A stretch of DNA of 64,000 nt. Origin: Pseudovibrio flavus (GTDB taxonomy: Bacteria; Pseudomonadota; Alphaproteobacteria; Rhizobiales; Stappiaceae). This document shows, one piece after another, positions 1-8,594 of this stretch (position 1 is its first letter; every line of letters starts with the position of its first letter). Where the stretch lies: the NCBI RefSeq assembly GCF_009711345.1, contig NZ_SMMA01000063.1, forward strand, positions 4,467 to 68,466, given 5' to 3'. The notes beneath the pieces were generated by a model. The model made no database searches. It had not been told where the DNA came from and saw nothing but the letters and a program-made list of their open reading frames with translations. The position numbers and the translations under genes were made by a program.

Positions 1-1
1 T

Positions 2-136
2 GTCATCCCGCAGGAAATCGAAGTGGAAGCCTTTGAGGGCGCAGTCGAGAAAGCTCGCGGTGAAAACGAAGTGCTTGAAGCGCTGCAAAACGGCATGAGC
101 ACCGCTGACGCCTTCAAGAAGTTCGGCATCATGTAA
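2..136 (+). CDS. RraA-family protein, C-terminal end (gene runs off the left edge)
   Basis: Only the last 44 codons and the stop are inside the window. The peptide starts VIPQEIEVEAFEG and ends KKFGIM. It matches the C-terminus of the complete RraA-family protein at 20744-21436 at 34 of 44 residues by eye. The family includes 4-hydroxy-4-methyl-2-oxoglutarate aldolases and RNase E inhibitors; which activity applies cannot be told from the tail. A strong hairpin terminator follows 40 bases after the stop. Confidence 0.8.
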   Translation, partial: VIPQEIEVEAFEGAVEKARGENEVLEALQNGMSTADAFKKFGIM

Positions 137-175
137 TCAAAGATTGGATGGGTTCCTCCAAAACTCCACCATCCA

Positions 176-210
176 AAAAGCCCCGGCCATGCAGCATGGT
201 CGGGGCTTTT
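176..210 (+). terminator. Rho-independent terminator
   Basis: A 15-bp stem (arms beginning AAAAGCCCCGGCCAT and ending ATGGTCGGGGCTTTT, one G-U pair) with a short loop and T-rich end follows the partial RraA gene. It separates that unit from the urease operon. Confidence 0.85.
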
Positions 211-517
211 CGTTGCCTATTTGCGCGCCGCTTTGCTCTGTTGTGTGTGCCTAAAAAATAATCATAAACGCGTATTTGTTTGGCGCAGTTGGCGGTGCGC
301 TGCCAAAAACCATCAGTTTTGGTGAGATCTTCAGCCTTCAATTCTTGGCACAGACTTTGCGGGTTTTAACGCCAAGCGAACTACGCAGGGAATTTGGGGG
401 GACTGTTGAACCGCATCTGGAGCATCACTTTAGGACGATTAAGCGAGCGATCATTGGCAACCGTTCATGTTGCCGAGGTGTCATTTCTTGCGTGTCCGAA
501 TTTTGCTGGGGCTCTCC
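211..517. other. Intergenic region upstream of the urease operon
   Basis: About 300 bases between the terminator and ureD. It must hold the promoter of the urease operon, but I see no convincing -35/-10 pair or operator. Open frames crossing it have no recognisable protein content. Confidence 0.5.
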
Positions 518-1381
518 ATGTATCGCTCTAGTAATGGCGGCAATGCTACGGCTGCTCCAAAACTCCAAAGGACCGAGGGCGAAGGACGTGTTTCGTTCAA
601 GCTTCAGCATGACGCGTCGGGCGACGTAACGCGCCTGGATCGCCTTTATCAGCGCGGGGCTGCAAAAGTCCGGCTTCCTAAAGTTTATGATGGCAGAGCC
701 GAGGCTGTACTCATCAATACGTCCGGCGGGCTCACAGGCGGCGATACTATGCGGTGGCAGGTGCTAGCAGCCCCAAAAACCTCGGTAGTGGTGACCACGC
801 AGGCCTGCGAGAAACTATACAAATCCAGCGGTGGAAACGCTCGTGTAGATACCTCTCTTGAGGTCGGGGAAGGGGCAGAGCTTCACTGGCTACCGCAGGA
901 GACAATTCTGTTTGACCGCGCCCGTTTGGAGCGGCGGTTCACAGTAAACCTTGACAATGATGCCCGTTTTCTAGCCGTAGAGCCGGTAATCTTCGGGCGT
1001 GAGACGATGGGCGAAGAAGTCCACGCGGGGCTCTTCAAAGATCGCTGGCGGATATATCGAAACGGTCACCTCATCCATGCGGATGATCTTTGCTTTTCGG
1101 GTTCCATTCATTCCAACGCCAAGCGCAAGGCTGTCCTTGCTGGAGCCCGCGCATTTGCGACTATTTTATATTCAGGCCCGGAAGATGATGAGCAGTTGCG
1201 GGCTAAACTCTGTTCGCTCCTGCCGGATCAAGACGAGCTGTCTTGGGGCGTCAGTGTTTGGAACGGCAAGCTGGCTGCTCGTTTTTCTGCCGAGAGTGGT
1301 TTTGCGCTTCGGGCCAAACTCATTCCGTTTCTTGGCGGCCTTCGTGATCCCTTCGTATTGCCAAAACTCTGGAAACTTTAG
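518..1381 (+). CDS. ureD: Urease accessory protein UreD
   Basis: UreD is the scaffold chaperone that binds apo-urease and, with UreF and UreG, delivers nickel to the active site in the cytoplasm. The 287-residue product contains the typical UreD stretch RLYQRGAAKVRLPK, then the conserved INTSGGLTGGD segment and a late LSWGVSVWNGKLAARF region. An upstream in-frame start at 467 would add 17 residues that do not look like UreD; ATG 518 gives the normal family length. It is the first gene of the operon and lies 9 bases before ureA. Confidence 0.93.
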   Translation: MYRSSNGGNATAAPKLQRTEGEGRVSFKLQHDASGDVTRLDRLYQRGAAKVRLPKVYDGRAEAVLINTSGGLTGGDTMRWQVLAAPKTSVVVTTQACEKLYKSSGGNARVDTSLEVGEGAELHWLPQETILFDRARLERRFTVNLDNDARFLAVEPVIFGRETMGEEVHAGLFKDRWRIYRNGHLIHADDLCFSGSIHSNAKRKAVLAGARAFATILYSGPEDDEQLRAKLCSLLPDQDELSWGVSVWNGKLAARFSAESGFALRAKLIPFLGGLRDPFVLPKLWKL

Positions 1382-1390
1382 GACTTTGCA

Positions 1391-1693
1391 ATGAACCTGA
1401 CACCTAGAGAAAAAGACAAGCTTTTGATTGCAATGGCGGCAATTGTTGCGCGTAACCGTTTGGAGCGGGGCGTGAAGCTAAACCACCCTGAGGCAATCGC
1501 GCTCATTACCGATTTTGTGGTTGAGGGCGCGCGCGATGGGCGGGCCGTTGAAGACCTGATGGAAGCGGGCGCTCACGTTCTTACGCGCAGCGACGTAATG
1601 ACGGGCATTCCTGAAATGATTCATGACATTCAGGTAGAGGCGACCTTTCCAGATGGTGTGAAGCTCGTGACCGTTCACGAGCCTATCCGCTAG
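1391..1693 (+). CDS. ureA: Urease subunit gamma
   Basis: A 100-residue protein, the exact usual length of UreA. It begins [12 protein letters not shown] and contains the conserved [14 protein letters not shown] and [21 protein letters not shown] stretches in overlapping parts. It forms the (alpha-beta-gamma)3 urease with UreB and UreC, hydrolysing urea to ammonia and carbamate. It is separated from ureB by the hupE-type gene, an order found in several alphaproteobacterial urease operons. Confidence 0.97.
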   Translation: MNLTPREKDKLLIAMAAIVARNRLERGVKLNHPEAIALITDFVVEGARDGRAVEDLMEAGAHVLTRSDVMTGIPEMIHDIQVEATFPDGVKLVTVHEPIR

Positions 1694-1731
1694 CAAATAT
1701 CCAGTTTTTGAAATTATTTTGAGAGGGCACA

Positions 1732-2307
1732 ATGCTTAAAACTATTGGTCTAACTGCTTTCCTTACCGTGCTTGCATCCAGCGCAAATGCTCATAGCCTA
1801 ATGAGCGCAAACGGCGGTGTGATCTCCGGTCTTCTTCATCCGCTAAGCGGCGTTGACCACATTCTGGCAATGGTTTGTGCTGGCGTCTGGGCAAGTTTCT
1901 TGGGGCGTAAATCCTCTTTCGTTTTGCCAGTTGCCTTCATCACAGCGATGACAGTTGGTTACGCGCTGACCTTTGCGGGTGTAACTGTACCTCTTATCGA
2001 AACGGGTATTGTTGCATCGGTTATCGCTTTCGGGATTGCGATTGCCATGAGCCTCAAAGTTTCGCTCGTAGCAGGCACAGCGATCATTGCCTTCCTCGCT
2101 CTGTTTCACGGTGCCGCTCACGGTGTTGAAGCGCCGGTTGGTTCTGCTGCCGGTTATGTAATTGGGTTTGTTGCCGCTTCCTTTGCGCTTGTTTGCTCTG
2201 GCGTTGTGATGGGCAAGCTCGGCCAGTCGAATGCAGGCAAACTCTCTCTTCGTGTTGCAGGAGCTTTGGCAGCGCTTGGCGGCTTTATGCTCGCAGCAAC
2301 TGCTTGA
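1732..2307 (+). CDS. hupE: HupE/UreJ family nickel permease-like membrane protein
   Basis: A 191-residue protein with a signal peptide (cleavage likely after the ANA near residue 20) and about six hydrophobic helices. The HupE/UreJ hallmark [12 protein letters not shown] lies near residues 35-46, and FHGAAHG near residue 125 is the second His motif. Family members are linked to nickel or cobalt supply for hydrogenase or urease. Its position between ureA and ureB supports nickel uptake for this urease. The start has the GAGAGGGCACA ribosome site just upstream. Confidence 0.88.
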   Translation: MLKTIGLTAFLTVLASSANAHSLMSANGGVISGLLHPLSGVDHILAMVCAGVWASFLGRKSSFVLPVAFITAMTVGYALTFAGVTVPLIETGIVASVIAFGIAIAMSLKVSLVAGTAIIAFLALFHGAAHGVEAPVGSAAGYVIGFVAASFALVCSGVVMGKLGQSNAGKLSLRVAGALAALGGFMLAATA

Positions 2308-2321
2308 AGCTTGGAGGCTCC

Positions 2322-2615
2322 ATGATACCGGGCGAAACGATTGTAAAATCTGAAGATATTGTGCTGAACGAAGGTGCAGAGCCGATAACGCTTGCCGTTT
2401 CCAATACGGGAGATCGACCCGTTCAGGTTGGCAGTCATTATCACTTTGCCGAGGTTAATCCCGGCCTTTCCTTTGATCGGAAAGCCGCAGAAGGAAAGCG
2501 CCTTGATATCGCGCCGGGAACAGCGGTGCGTTTTGAACCCGGTCAGATGCGTGAGGTTCAGCTGATCCCGTTTGGCGGAAATAAAGTGATTACCGGCTTC
2601 CAGATCAAAAGCTGA
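2322..2615 (+). CDS. ureB: Urease subunit beta
   Basis: A 97-residue protein starting [18 protein letters not shown], typical of UreB (about 100 residues). It carries the conserved [21 protein letters not shown] core and the C-terminal [17 protein letters not shown] segment. The open frame extends further upstream into hupE, but ATG 2322 with GGAGG at 2313-2317 is the clear start. The gene lies 14 bases after hupE and supplies the middle-sized structural subunit of the enzyme. Confidence 0.97.
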   Translation: MIPGETIVKSEDIVLNEGAEPITLAVSNTGDRPVQVGSHYHFAEVNPGLSFDRKAAEGKRLDIAPGTAVRFEPGQMREVQLIPFGGNKVITGFQIKS

Positions 2616-2738
2616 TTGCAGGCGCAATTTAAAATTCGAGGCATTGAGGAAAGGGGAACAAAGCTGCTGCGCTCTAAGCTGGCGATGAGAGGCAATAAGC
2701 GCCTTAACCGGAAACCGCTTAACGGAGTGTCCTTCACC

Positions 2739-3143
2739 ATGAGAGCTATCTATCTGCTTGCAATCGCTTTTTCTTCCCTTTCCGTGGGTTCGGCGCTCGC
2801 CAAAACTGATTGCAGTAATGTCACCACGCAGGTGGAGATGAATAACTGCACCTATGAAAATTACCAGTTGGCGGACAAGGCGTTGAACGCCGCTTATGCG
2901 AAGGCAATGGCCTTTATGAAACAGAGCGATAGCTACATTGGACCGGACGAGAAACGTGCTCAGGATGCTCTAGTGAAGGCGCAGCGAGATTGGATCGCCT
3001 ATCGGGATTCTGCCTGCGTTTCCTATGGCTTTCTTGCCAGAGGCGGCACTTTGGTCCCGACGCTGGAAAACCAATGCCTTGCGAAATTGACTGAACAACG
3101 GACGAAGGACTTGAAGGATATCGCTCAAGGGCTCGGCAATTGA
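2739..3143 (+). CDS. DUF1311 (LprI N-terminal domain) secreted protein in the urease operon
   Basis: A 134-residue protein with a clean signal peptide (residues 1-21, ending SALA) and the DUF1311 cysteine/tyrosine pattern: DCSN, MNNCTYENYQLADKALNAAY, then KAQRDWIAYRDSAC. LprI-like domains of this family are known as periplasmic or surface proteins, and some inhibit lysozyme. A longer frame begins with TTG at 2616, but ATG 2739 puts the signal peptide at the N-terminus. Location between ureB and ureC suggests co-expression with urease; a direct role there is unproven. Confidence 0.82.
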   Translation: MRAIYLLAIAFSSLSVGSALAKTDCSNVTTQVEMNNCTYENYQLADKALNAAYAKAMAFMKQSDSYIGPDEKRAQDALVKAQRDWIAYRDSACVSYGFLARGGTLVPTLENQCLAKLTEQRTKDLKDIAQGLGN

Positions 3144-3179
3144 CTTGCCGAAAGAGCGCTGGCTTCATGAGGGGGATAA

Positions 3180-4892
3180 ATGCCTTTAAAGATTTCTCGG
3201 GCCGCGTACGCCGATATGTTCGGCCCAACGACCGGCGACAAGGTTCGCCTTGCTGATACCGAACTCTTTATCGAAGTGGAGAAGGACTTCACCACATATG
3301 GTGAGGAGGTCAAGTTCGGAGGCGGCAAGGTTATTCGTGATGGCATGGGCCAGTCGCAAACCTCGCGCGCAGGGGGCGCGGTCGATACCGTCATCACTAA
3401 CGCTTTGGTGGTGGACCACGCCGGTATTTTCAAAGCAGATATTGGCTTGAAAGGTGGCCGCATCGTTGCCATCGGTAAGGCGGGTAATCCTGATACGCAG
3501 GACGGTGTAACAATCATCGTCGGACCGGGGACAGAAGCAATTGCGGGGGAGGGTAAGATCCTCACCGCAGGTGGCATGGATGCCCACATCCACTACATCT
3601 GCCCGCAGCAGATCGAAGAGGCGCTGACCTCCGGTGTTACAACCATGCTTGGCGGTGGTACGGGACCAGCGCACGGAACCTTGGCCACTACGTGCACACC
3701 CGGCCCTTGGCATATAGGGCGGATGGTACAGGCCGCAGATGCCTTTCCTATGAACCTAGCCTTCGCTGGTAAGGGCAATGCCTCTCATCCAGAAGCGCTA
3801 GAAGAGATGGTAATAGGCGGTGCGTGTGCGCTAAAGCTTCACGAAGACTGGGGCACTACACCTTCTGCCATTGATACCTGCCTTAGCGTTGCCGATGATA
3901 TGGATGTGCAGGTGATGATCCATACCGATACGCTCAACGAAAGCGGGTTCGTTGAAAACACCGTTGATGCGTTTAAGGGGCGGACCATCCACGCGTTCCA
4001 TACGGAAGGGGCAGGGGGCGGACACGCGCCGGATATTATCAAGGTCTGCGGGCTTTCCAACGTCTTGCCATCTTCCACTAACCCAACACGCCCTTACACC
4101 CGCAACACCATAGCAGAGCACCTTGATATGCTTATGGTTTGCCATCACCTTGATGCCAATATCCCTGAGGATGTTGCGTTTGCTGAAAGCCGCATTCGCA
4201 AAGAAACAATCGCGGCAGAAGACATTTTGCATGACATGGGCGCGTTCTCGATTATCGCGTCTGACAGTCAGGCCATGGGCCGTGTTGGTGAGGTGCTGAT
4301 CCGCACTTGGCAGACCGCAGACAAGATGAAACGCCAGCGCGGCGCACTACCTGAAGAGGTGGGCGACAACGATAATGTGCGTGTGAAGCGCTATATCGCC
4401 AAATACACCATCAACCCAGCCATCGCTCACGGTCTTTCAAAGGAAATCGGCTCTATCGAGGTTGGCAAGCGGGCAGATCTGGTGCTCTGGTCTCCAGCTT
4501 TCTTTGGGGTAAAGCCGGATATGGTTCTGGTGGGTGGCACCATTGCCTCTGCCATGATGGGTGATCCTAACGCCTCTATTCCTACGCCGCAGCCGGTTCA
4601 CTACCGCCCAATGTTTGGCTCCTATGGCAAAAGCTTGACCAACTCCTCGGTTGTTTTTGTAAGCGAAGCAGCTCTGCAAAGCGGGCTGAAAGAGCAGCTT
4701 GGAACGGAGAAGGAGCTGCTGGCGGTGAAGAACACCCGCAGGGGGATATCCAAGGCCTCCATGGTGCATAACTGCGCCACACCGCACGTTGAAGTGGACC
4801 CTGAAACCTACGAGGTGAGGGCCGATGGAGAGCTGCTGACATGCGAGCCCGCCGACGTAGTTCCAATGGCACAAAGGTACTTTTTATTCTGA
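3180..4892 (+). CDS. ureC: Urease subunit alpha, catalytic
   Basis: A full-length 570-residue UreC that hydrolyses urea at a dinuclear nickel centre. All known active-site residues are visible: H136 and H138 in DAHIH, the carbamylated lysine K219 and H221 in LKLHEDWG, H248 in MIHTD, H274 in [11 protein letters not shown]321-H322-H323 on the mobile flap, and D362 in SDSQAMGR. Numbering is offset by two from the Klebsiella enzyme. The ATG has a strong AGGGGG ribosome site. The stop overlaps the ureE start (TGATG). Confidence 0.99.
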   Translation: MPLKISRAAYADMFGPTTGDKVRLADTELFIEVEKDFTTYGEEVKFGGGKVIRDGMGQSQTSRAGGAVDTVITNALVVDHAGIFKADIGLKGGRIVAIGKAGNPDTQDGVTIIVGPGTEAIAGEGKILTAGGMDAHIHYICPQQIEEALTSGVTTMLGGGTGPAHGTLATTCTPGPWHIGRMVQAADAFPMNLAFAGKGNASHPEALEEMVIGGACALKLHEDWGTTPSAIDTCLSVADDMDVQVMIHTDTLNESGFVENTVDAFKGRTIHAFHTEGAGGGHAPDIIKVCGLSNVLPSSTNPTRPYTRNTIAEHLDMLMVCHHLDANIPEDVAFAESRIRKETIAAEDILHDMGAFSIIASDSQAMGRVGEVLIRTWQTADKMKRQRGALPEEVGDNDNVRVKRYIAKYTINPAIAHGLSKEIGSIEVGKRADLVLWSPAFFGVKPDMVLVGGTIASAMMGDPNASIPTPQPVHYRPMFGSYGKSLTNSSVVFVSEAALQSGLKEQLGTEKELLAVKNTRRGISKASMVHNCATPHVEVDPETYEVRADGELLTCEPADVVPMAQRYFLF

Positions 4893-5407
4893 TGTTGAAA
4901 GCTGCAAAATATGAGCGCGAGGGTGCGCGCGCCGGCGCGCGCCTCTTCGCAACGGTCGAACTTGCTTCTGATGAACGCCACCTGCGCCGTAAGGTGCTGG
5001 TGCTTTCCAACGGTGAAAAGCTGCTGGTCGAATTGGAGCGTGCAACTGCGTTTTCGCAAGACGATGTCTTGATCGCTGATAGCGGTGAGCGGATCGGCAT
5101 CGTTGCCGCTATTGAACCTCTCTACGAGGTGAAGGCGAAAAATGCGCTTCATCATGCTCAGCTTTGTTGGCACCTCGGCAATCGTCATCTGCCAGCACAG
5201 ATCGAGCTGGATCGGATATTTATCCTCCGTGATCATGTTATCTGCGACATGCTGGAGGGCTTAGGAGCAAGCTTGAGCGAAACAGAGGGGCGCTTCTCGC
5301 CTGTTCGTGGTGCGTACCACAAAACATCCGGCGGTCATTCTCACGATCATGAGCATGATCACCATCACGGGGATTCCCATGGGGCGGGACATGGACACGC
5401 ACACTGA
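4892..5407 (+). CDS. ureE: Urease accessory protein UreE, His-rich nickel chaperone
   Basis: A 171-residue UreE. The conserved HLGNRHLPAQ nickel-binding segment is at residues 94-103. The tail from residue 149 holds 11 histidines in 23 residues, so this is the nickel-storing type rather than the short type. The start at 4892 overlaps the ureC stop by one base (TGATG), which suggests coupled translation; the frame runs further upstream inside ureC but that part is not UreE-like. The 3' end overlaps ureF by 17 bases. Confidence 0.95.
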   Translation: MLKAAKYEREGARAGARLFATVELASDERHLRRKVLVLSNGEKLLVELERATAFSQDDVLIADSGERIGIVAAIEPLYEVKAKNALHHAQLCWHLGNRHLPAQIELDRIFILRDHVICDMLEGLGASLSETEGRFSPVRGAYHKTSGGHSHDHEHDHHHGDSHGAGHGHAH

Positions 5408-6104
5408 AGCGGGCAAAACAGAGTATGGCGCTGTTGACCTGCAAGGCTTACTGCGTCTGCAAACATGGCTTTCGCCAGCGTTTCCTATTGGTGCGTTCTC
5501 ATATAGCCACGGCGTAGAAACAGCGATCCGCCATGGTTTGATCCACGATAGGGACAGTGCGTCTGATTGGTTGCAGGTGTTGTTGGAACATGGCAGCGGC
5601 TGGAATGATGCGTTGATCTTTTGCGAGAGTTGGCGGGCGGCGCTGGCAGAAGACAAAGCGCGGCTGGTGGAAGCAAATACGCTTGCTCTTGCCATGGCAC
5701 CAAGCTTGGAGCGCTATCAGGAAACGGTTCAGCAAGGTGATGCGTTTATTGATGCAGCCAAGGCTTGGTCAGACAATGACAATGGCCTTCTTGGCGTTCT
5801 CAGCCCAATAGCTATGCCGGTGGCTGTTGGCGCTACCTCAGCACTTCATGGCATTTCACTCAGCGCGGCTTTGGCGGCGTTCTTGCAAGCGTTCCTTGCC
5901 AACCTTGTTTCGGCAATGGTGCGACATGTACCGCTTGGCCAGAAGGAAGGCGTTGCGCTGCTTCACACGTTAGAGGTGCCGCTTTTAGATATCACCGCCA
6001 AGGCAGAAGGCTGTACGCTGGATGATCTTGGTAGTGCTGCAATTCTTTCAGATATCGCCAGCATGGCGCACGAAATACAGACCACAAGGATTTTCAGATC
6101 ATGA
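5391..6104 (+). CDS. ureF: Urease accessory protein UreF
   Basis: UreF bridges UreD and UreG in the nickel-insertion complex. The product has the conserved [18 protein letters not shown] segment near its N-terminus and [16 protein letters not shown] in the middle. ATG 5391 gives 237 residues, close to the family length; ATG 5379 is an alternative four codons upstream. Frames starting earlier would read through the His-rich end of ureE. The stop overlaps the ureG start by four bases (ATGA). Confidence 0.93.
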   Translation: MDTHTEAGKTEYGAVDLQGLLRLQTWLSPAFPIGAFSYSHGVETAIRHGLIHDRDSASDWLQVLLEHGSGWNDALIFCESWRAALAEDKARLVEANTLALAMAPSLERYQETVQQGDAFIDAAKAWSDNDNGLLGVLSPIAMPVAVGATSALHGISLSAALAAFLQAFLANLVSAMVRHVPLGQKEGVALLHTLEVPLLDITAKAEGCTLDDLGSAAILSDIASMAHEIQTTRIFRS

Positions 6105-6727
6105 CCACGCAGTTCGGCCCTCTTCGTATTGGTATTGGCGGACCGGTCGGCTCTGGCAAAACCAGTTTAACAGAGCAGCTTTGCAAGGCGCTTCGCGAGC
6201 GCTTTTCCATCGCTGTCGTGACCAACGATATTTACACCAAGGAAGATGCGCAGGCGTTGGTTCGGGCGCAGGCGCTGTCTGAAGATCGGATTATGGGCGT
6301 TGAAACGGGCGGCTGCCCGCACACCGCTATTCGCGAAGATGCGACCATCAACCTGCAAGCCATCGACACACTGGTAAAACGGCATCCTGATCTTGAGATC
6401 GTGCTGATTGAATCGGGCGGTGATAATCTCGCCGCTACATTCTCGCCGGACCTCGCTGATCTCACCATCTACGTGATCTCCGTTTGTCAGGGAGAGGAAA
6501 TTCCCCGTAAAGGCGGACCGGGTATTACGCGCTCTGATCTTCTTGTGATCAATAAGGCGGATCTTGCTCCTTATGTCGGCGCGGACCTTGGGGTGATGGA
6601 TGGCGACGCCAAGAGAATGCGTGCAGGCAAACCCTTTGTGTTTACAGATATGAAATCCGGTAAGGGCGTGGAAGAGGTGGTGTCTTTCCTGCTAGAGACA
6701 GGTGGCCTTACCGCGAGCGCTGCTTGA
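6101..6727 (+). CDS. ureG: Urease accessory GTPase UreG
   Basis: A 208-residue SIMIBI-class GTPase that powers nickel delivery to urease. The P-loop GPVGSGKT is at residues 14-21. [15 protein letters not shown] carries the Cys-Pro-His metal site, ESGGDNL is the switch region, and [13 protein letters not shown] is the guanine-specificity motif. It is the last gene of the urease operon. No obvious hairpin terminator lies between it and the toxin-antitoxin pair 72 bases further on. Confidence 0.98.
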   Translation: MTTQFGPLRIGIGGPVGSGKTSLTEQLCKALRERFSIAVVTNDIYTKEDAQALVRAQALSEDRIMGVETGGCPHTAIREDATINLQAIDTLVKRHPDLEIVLIESGGDNLAATFSPDLADLTIYVISVCQGEEIPRKGGPGITRSDLLVINKADLAPYVGADLGVMDGDAKRMRAGKPFVFTDMKSGKGVEEVVSFLLETGGLTASAA

Positions 6728-6761
6728 GCTAAACTTGAAGTGAGCGAATTTTGAGCCTATA

Positions 6762-6780
6762 TTGATCACTGTGAGATCAA
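6762..6780 (+). promoter_or_regulatory. Inverted repeat upstream of the antitoxin gene
   Basis: TTGATC and GATCAA arms face each other across seven bases, 19 bases before the antitoxin start. Xre-family antitoxins usually repress their own operon through such repeats, so this is a plausible autoregulatory operator. That role is inferred from position only. Confidence 0.4.
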
Positions 6781-6799
6781 ATCGAGAAAGGATTTTGCA

Positions 6800-7165
6800 G
6801 TGATTAGTCCCGGTTTTGAGAATACGCCGGCAGCCTTCGGGTTTGACGGCGCTCCATACCTTTCTGCTGAAGAGGTTGAAAAGCACCTTGGCGTAACCCG
6901 CAAAGAGCTTGCGCAGCTTGCCGGAATTGCTCGCAACACTCTGGCAACCCGTGGCCGCAAAGTGGACGAGGCGCTTAGCCCGCTTGTGCGCATGCTATCC
7001 ATGGCAACGGAAATGACCGGCAGCACGGACCGCGCCGCGCTGTGGTTCAAGCATCAGCCTATTCCCGGCTGGGCTGGTAAGACTGCTTTTGACCTGACGT
7101 TGGAAGGTAAGGCTGACAAAGTACTGGCGTATCTGGAGGCCGTACGTGCCGGCGTCTACAGCTAA
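6800..7165 (+). CDS. Xre/MbcA/ParS-type antitoxin (DUF2384)
   Basis: A 121-residue antitoxin. An N-terminal helix-turn-helix (VTRKELAQLAGIARNTLATR, roughly residues 35-55) precedes the DUF2384 toxin-binding domain, seen in AALWFKHQPIPGWAGKTAFD and the C-terminal VLAYLEAVRAGVYS. These antitoxins wrap the RES toxin and bind the operon promoter. It starts with GTG after a GAAAGG ribosome site. Its 3' end overlaps the toxin gene by 20 bases, which favours translational coupling. Confidence 0.9.
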   Translation: MISPGFENTPAAFGFDGAPYLSAEEVEKHLGVTRKELAQLAGIARNTLATRGRKVDEALSPLVRMLSMATEMTGSTDRAALWFKHQPIPGWAGKTAFDLTLEGKADKVLAYLEAVRAGVYS

Positions 7166-7676
7166 GCCAACATCCGAGAACGCGCTCACGCTGTGGCGAG
7201 CCTATGTGCCCAGATGGGCCTTCGACCCGTTGTCGGGCGAGGGCGCACGGCGCTTTGGTGGACGCTGGAACCCTGTTGGAACGCCTGCGCTTTATGCATC
7301 GCTAGAGATGTCTACCGCGTGGGCGGAATATAATCAGGGCTTTGTGCAGCACCCCGCGCTTATCGTGCAGTTGGAACTCAAGGGCGCACGCCTTGCTGAT
7401 CTAACGCAAGCAAGCGAGTTGGAGCGTTGGGGCGAAAGCGAAGAGCTGCACCAATGCCAATGGCGCTTCGAGCTGGACGAGGGCAGGGTTCCGCAAACGC
7501 ACGCCCTCCAAACCCGTCTTGCGGAAGAAGGCTATCATGGCGTGCTCTATCCATCCTTCATGTCCAAGGGCGGCACCTGTATTGTGCTCTGGCGTTGGAA
7601 CGGTTCTGGTGACCCGTCTCTGTCTGTCGTAGACCCCGAAGGCCGACTCCCGAAAACCCAAGCCTCATGGCTGTAA
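7146..7676 (+). CDS. RES-domain toxin (NAD+-degrading)
   Basis: A 176-residue RES protein. The signature RRFGGRWNPVG is at about residues 35-45, AEYNQG around residue 60 gives the glutamate, and PSFMSKGGTCIVLW near residue 140 gives the serine region: together the Arg-Glu-Ser set the family is named for. Characterised RES toxins kill or arrest cells by consuming NAD+. The start is GTG inside the antitoxin gene. The pair sits directly behind the urease operon and looks like an insertion, though no mobile-element remnant is seen. Confidence 0.92.
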   Translation: MPASTAKPTSENALTLWRAYVPRWAFDPLSGEGARRFGGRWNPVGTPALYASLEMSTAWAEYNQGFVQHPALIVQLELKGARLADLTQASELERWGESEELHQCQWRFELDEGRVPQTHALQTRLAEEGYHGVLYPSFMSKGGTCIVLWRWNGSGDPSLSVVDPEGRLPKTQASWL

Positions 7677-7854
7677 CAGCGGCGGTGCGGTAGGCGTGCA
7701 TGGTCACGTCAACCGTAAGAAATAACCTATCAAAATTAAGCGATAAAAATCGTCAGCGTGTTGCATGACAATGTGCCTTTAGAGATTTGGGCTTTGTATT
7801 GTGTCCGCCTCCGTCTCGAAAGTTATTCTTTTATTGTTTTGAGAGGGTTGATCC

Positions 7855-8574
7855 ATGTTGCAGGCGTGCCTGAACGGAGCGCGGACAAAATCGGAGCATC
7901 CGCTTTTGCCAGTCAGTGCTGGTGAACTGGCCATCGCCGCAACGCAGGCCATCATGGCTGGTGCTGACGAGCTTCATATCCATCCTCGTGATGCGGAAGG
8001 GCGGGAGTCCATTCTCCCGCACGATGTGGCTAGCACTTTAAAGGCTGTGCGCGCCGCTGTTCCCGGTGTGCCCATCGGCATTTCAACTGGCCGCTGGATA
8101 CCGCCGTTGGGGGAGGAGCGGTTTTCTGTCATTGAGCGGTGGACCGAACGACCTGACTACGCCAGCGTGAACTTCTATGAAGATGAATGCATTCGCCATA
8201 TCGATGCGTTGGCGCGAAACGGTGTTCCGATTGAAGCGGGCTTGTACTCGATTGAGGATGCTCAGCTCTTCGTCACGTCTGGCTGCGCACGCTTTGCAGT
8301 GCGGGCAATGATCGAGATGACCTCGGAAGATCCTGATGAGGCGCTTATCGAGGCTGCCGATATTCTGGATATTCTGGAGGAAGCGGGGATCGGCTGTCCC
8401 GTTTTGTTGCACGGTCAGGAAGAGACCACGTGGGAGATGGTGAGCGAAGCTGCGTCCCGCGGTTTGTCGACCCGCATCGGTTTCGAGGATAGCCTCTACC
8501 TACCCGATGGAACCATGGCTGCCGATAATGCCGCCATGGTTTCTGCTGCTGTGGGGCTGCTTGCTCGTGCTTGA
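7855..8574 (+). CDS. BKACE-family (DUF849) beta-keto acid cleavage enzyme
   Basis: A 239-residue TIM-barrel protein starting MLQACLNGART. The metal-binding HIHPRD motif at residues 41-46 and ISTGRWIPP further on identify the DUF849/BKACE family, which condenses a beta-keto acid with acetyl-CoA. It is shorter than the ~270-310 residues of classical members and belongs to a compact subgroup. No partner CoA-transferase or dehydrogenase is adjacent, so the substrate is open. A GAGAGGG ribosome site precedes the start. Confidence 0.82.
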   Translation: MLQACLNGARTKSEHPLLPVSAGELAIAATQAIMAGADELHIHPRDAEGRESILPHDVASTLKAVRAAVPGVPIGISTGRWIPPLGEERFSVIERWTERPDYASVNFYEDECIRHIDALARNGVPIEAGLYSIEDAQLFVTSGCARFAVRAMIEMTSEDPDEALIEAADILDILEEAGIGCPVLLHGQEETTWEMVSEAASRGLSTRIGFEDSLYLPDGTMAADNAAMVSAAVGLLARA

Positions 8575-8594
8575 GCCGCAGCCAAATGCAAAAC

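Noticed and set aside
276-629. 117-codon frame overlapping the start of ureD
   Set aside because: It is out of frame with ureD, has no domain, and ureD is unambiguous.
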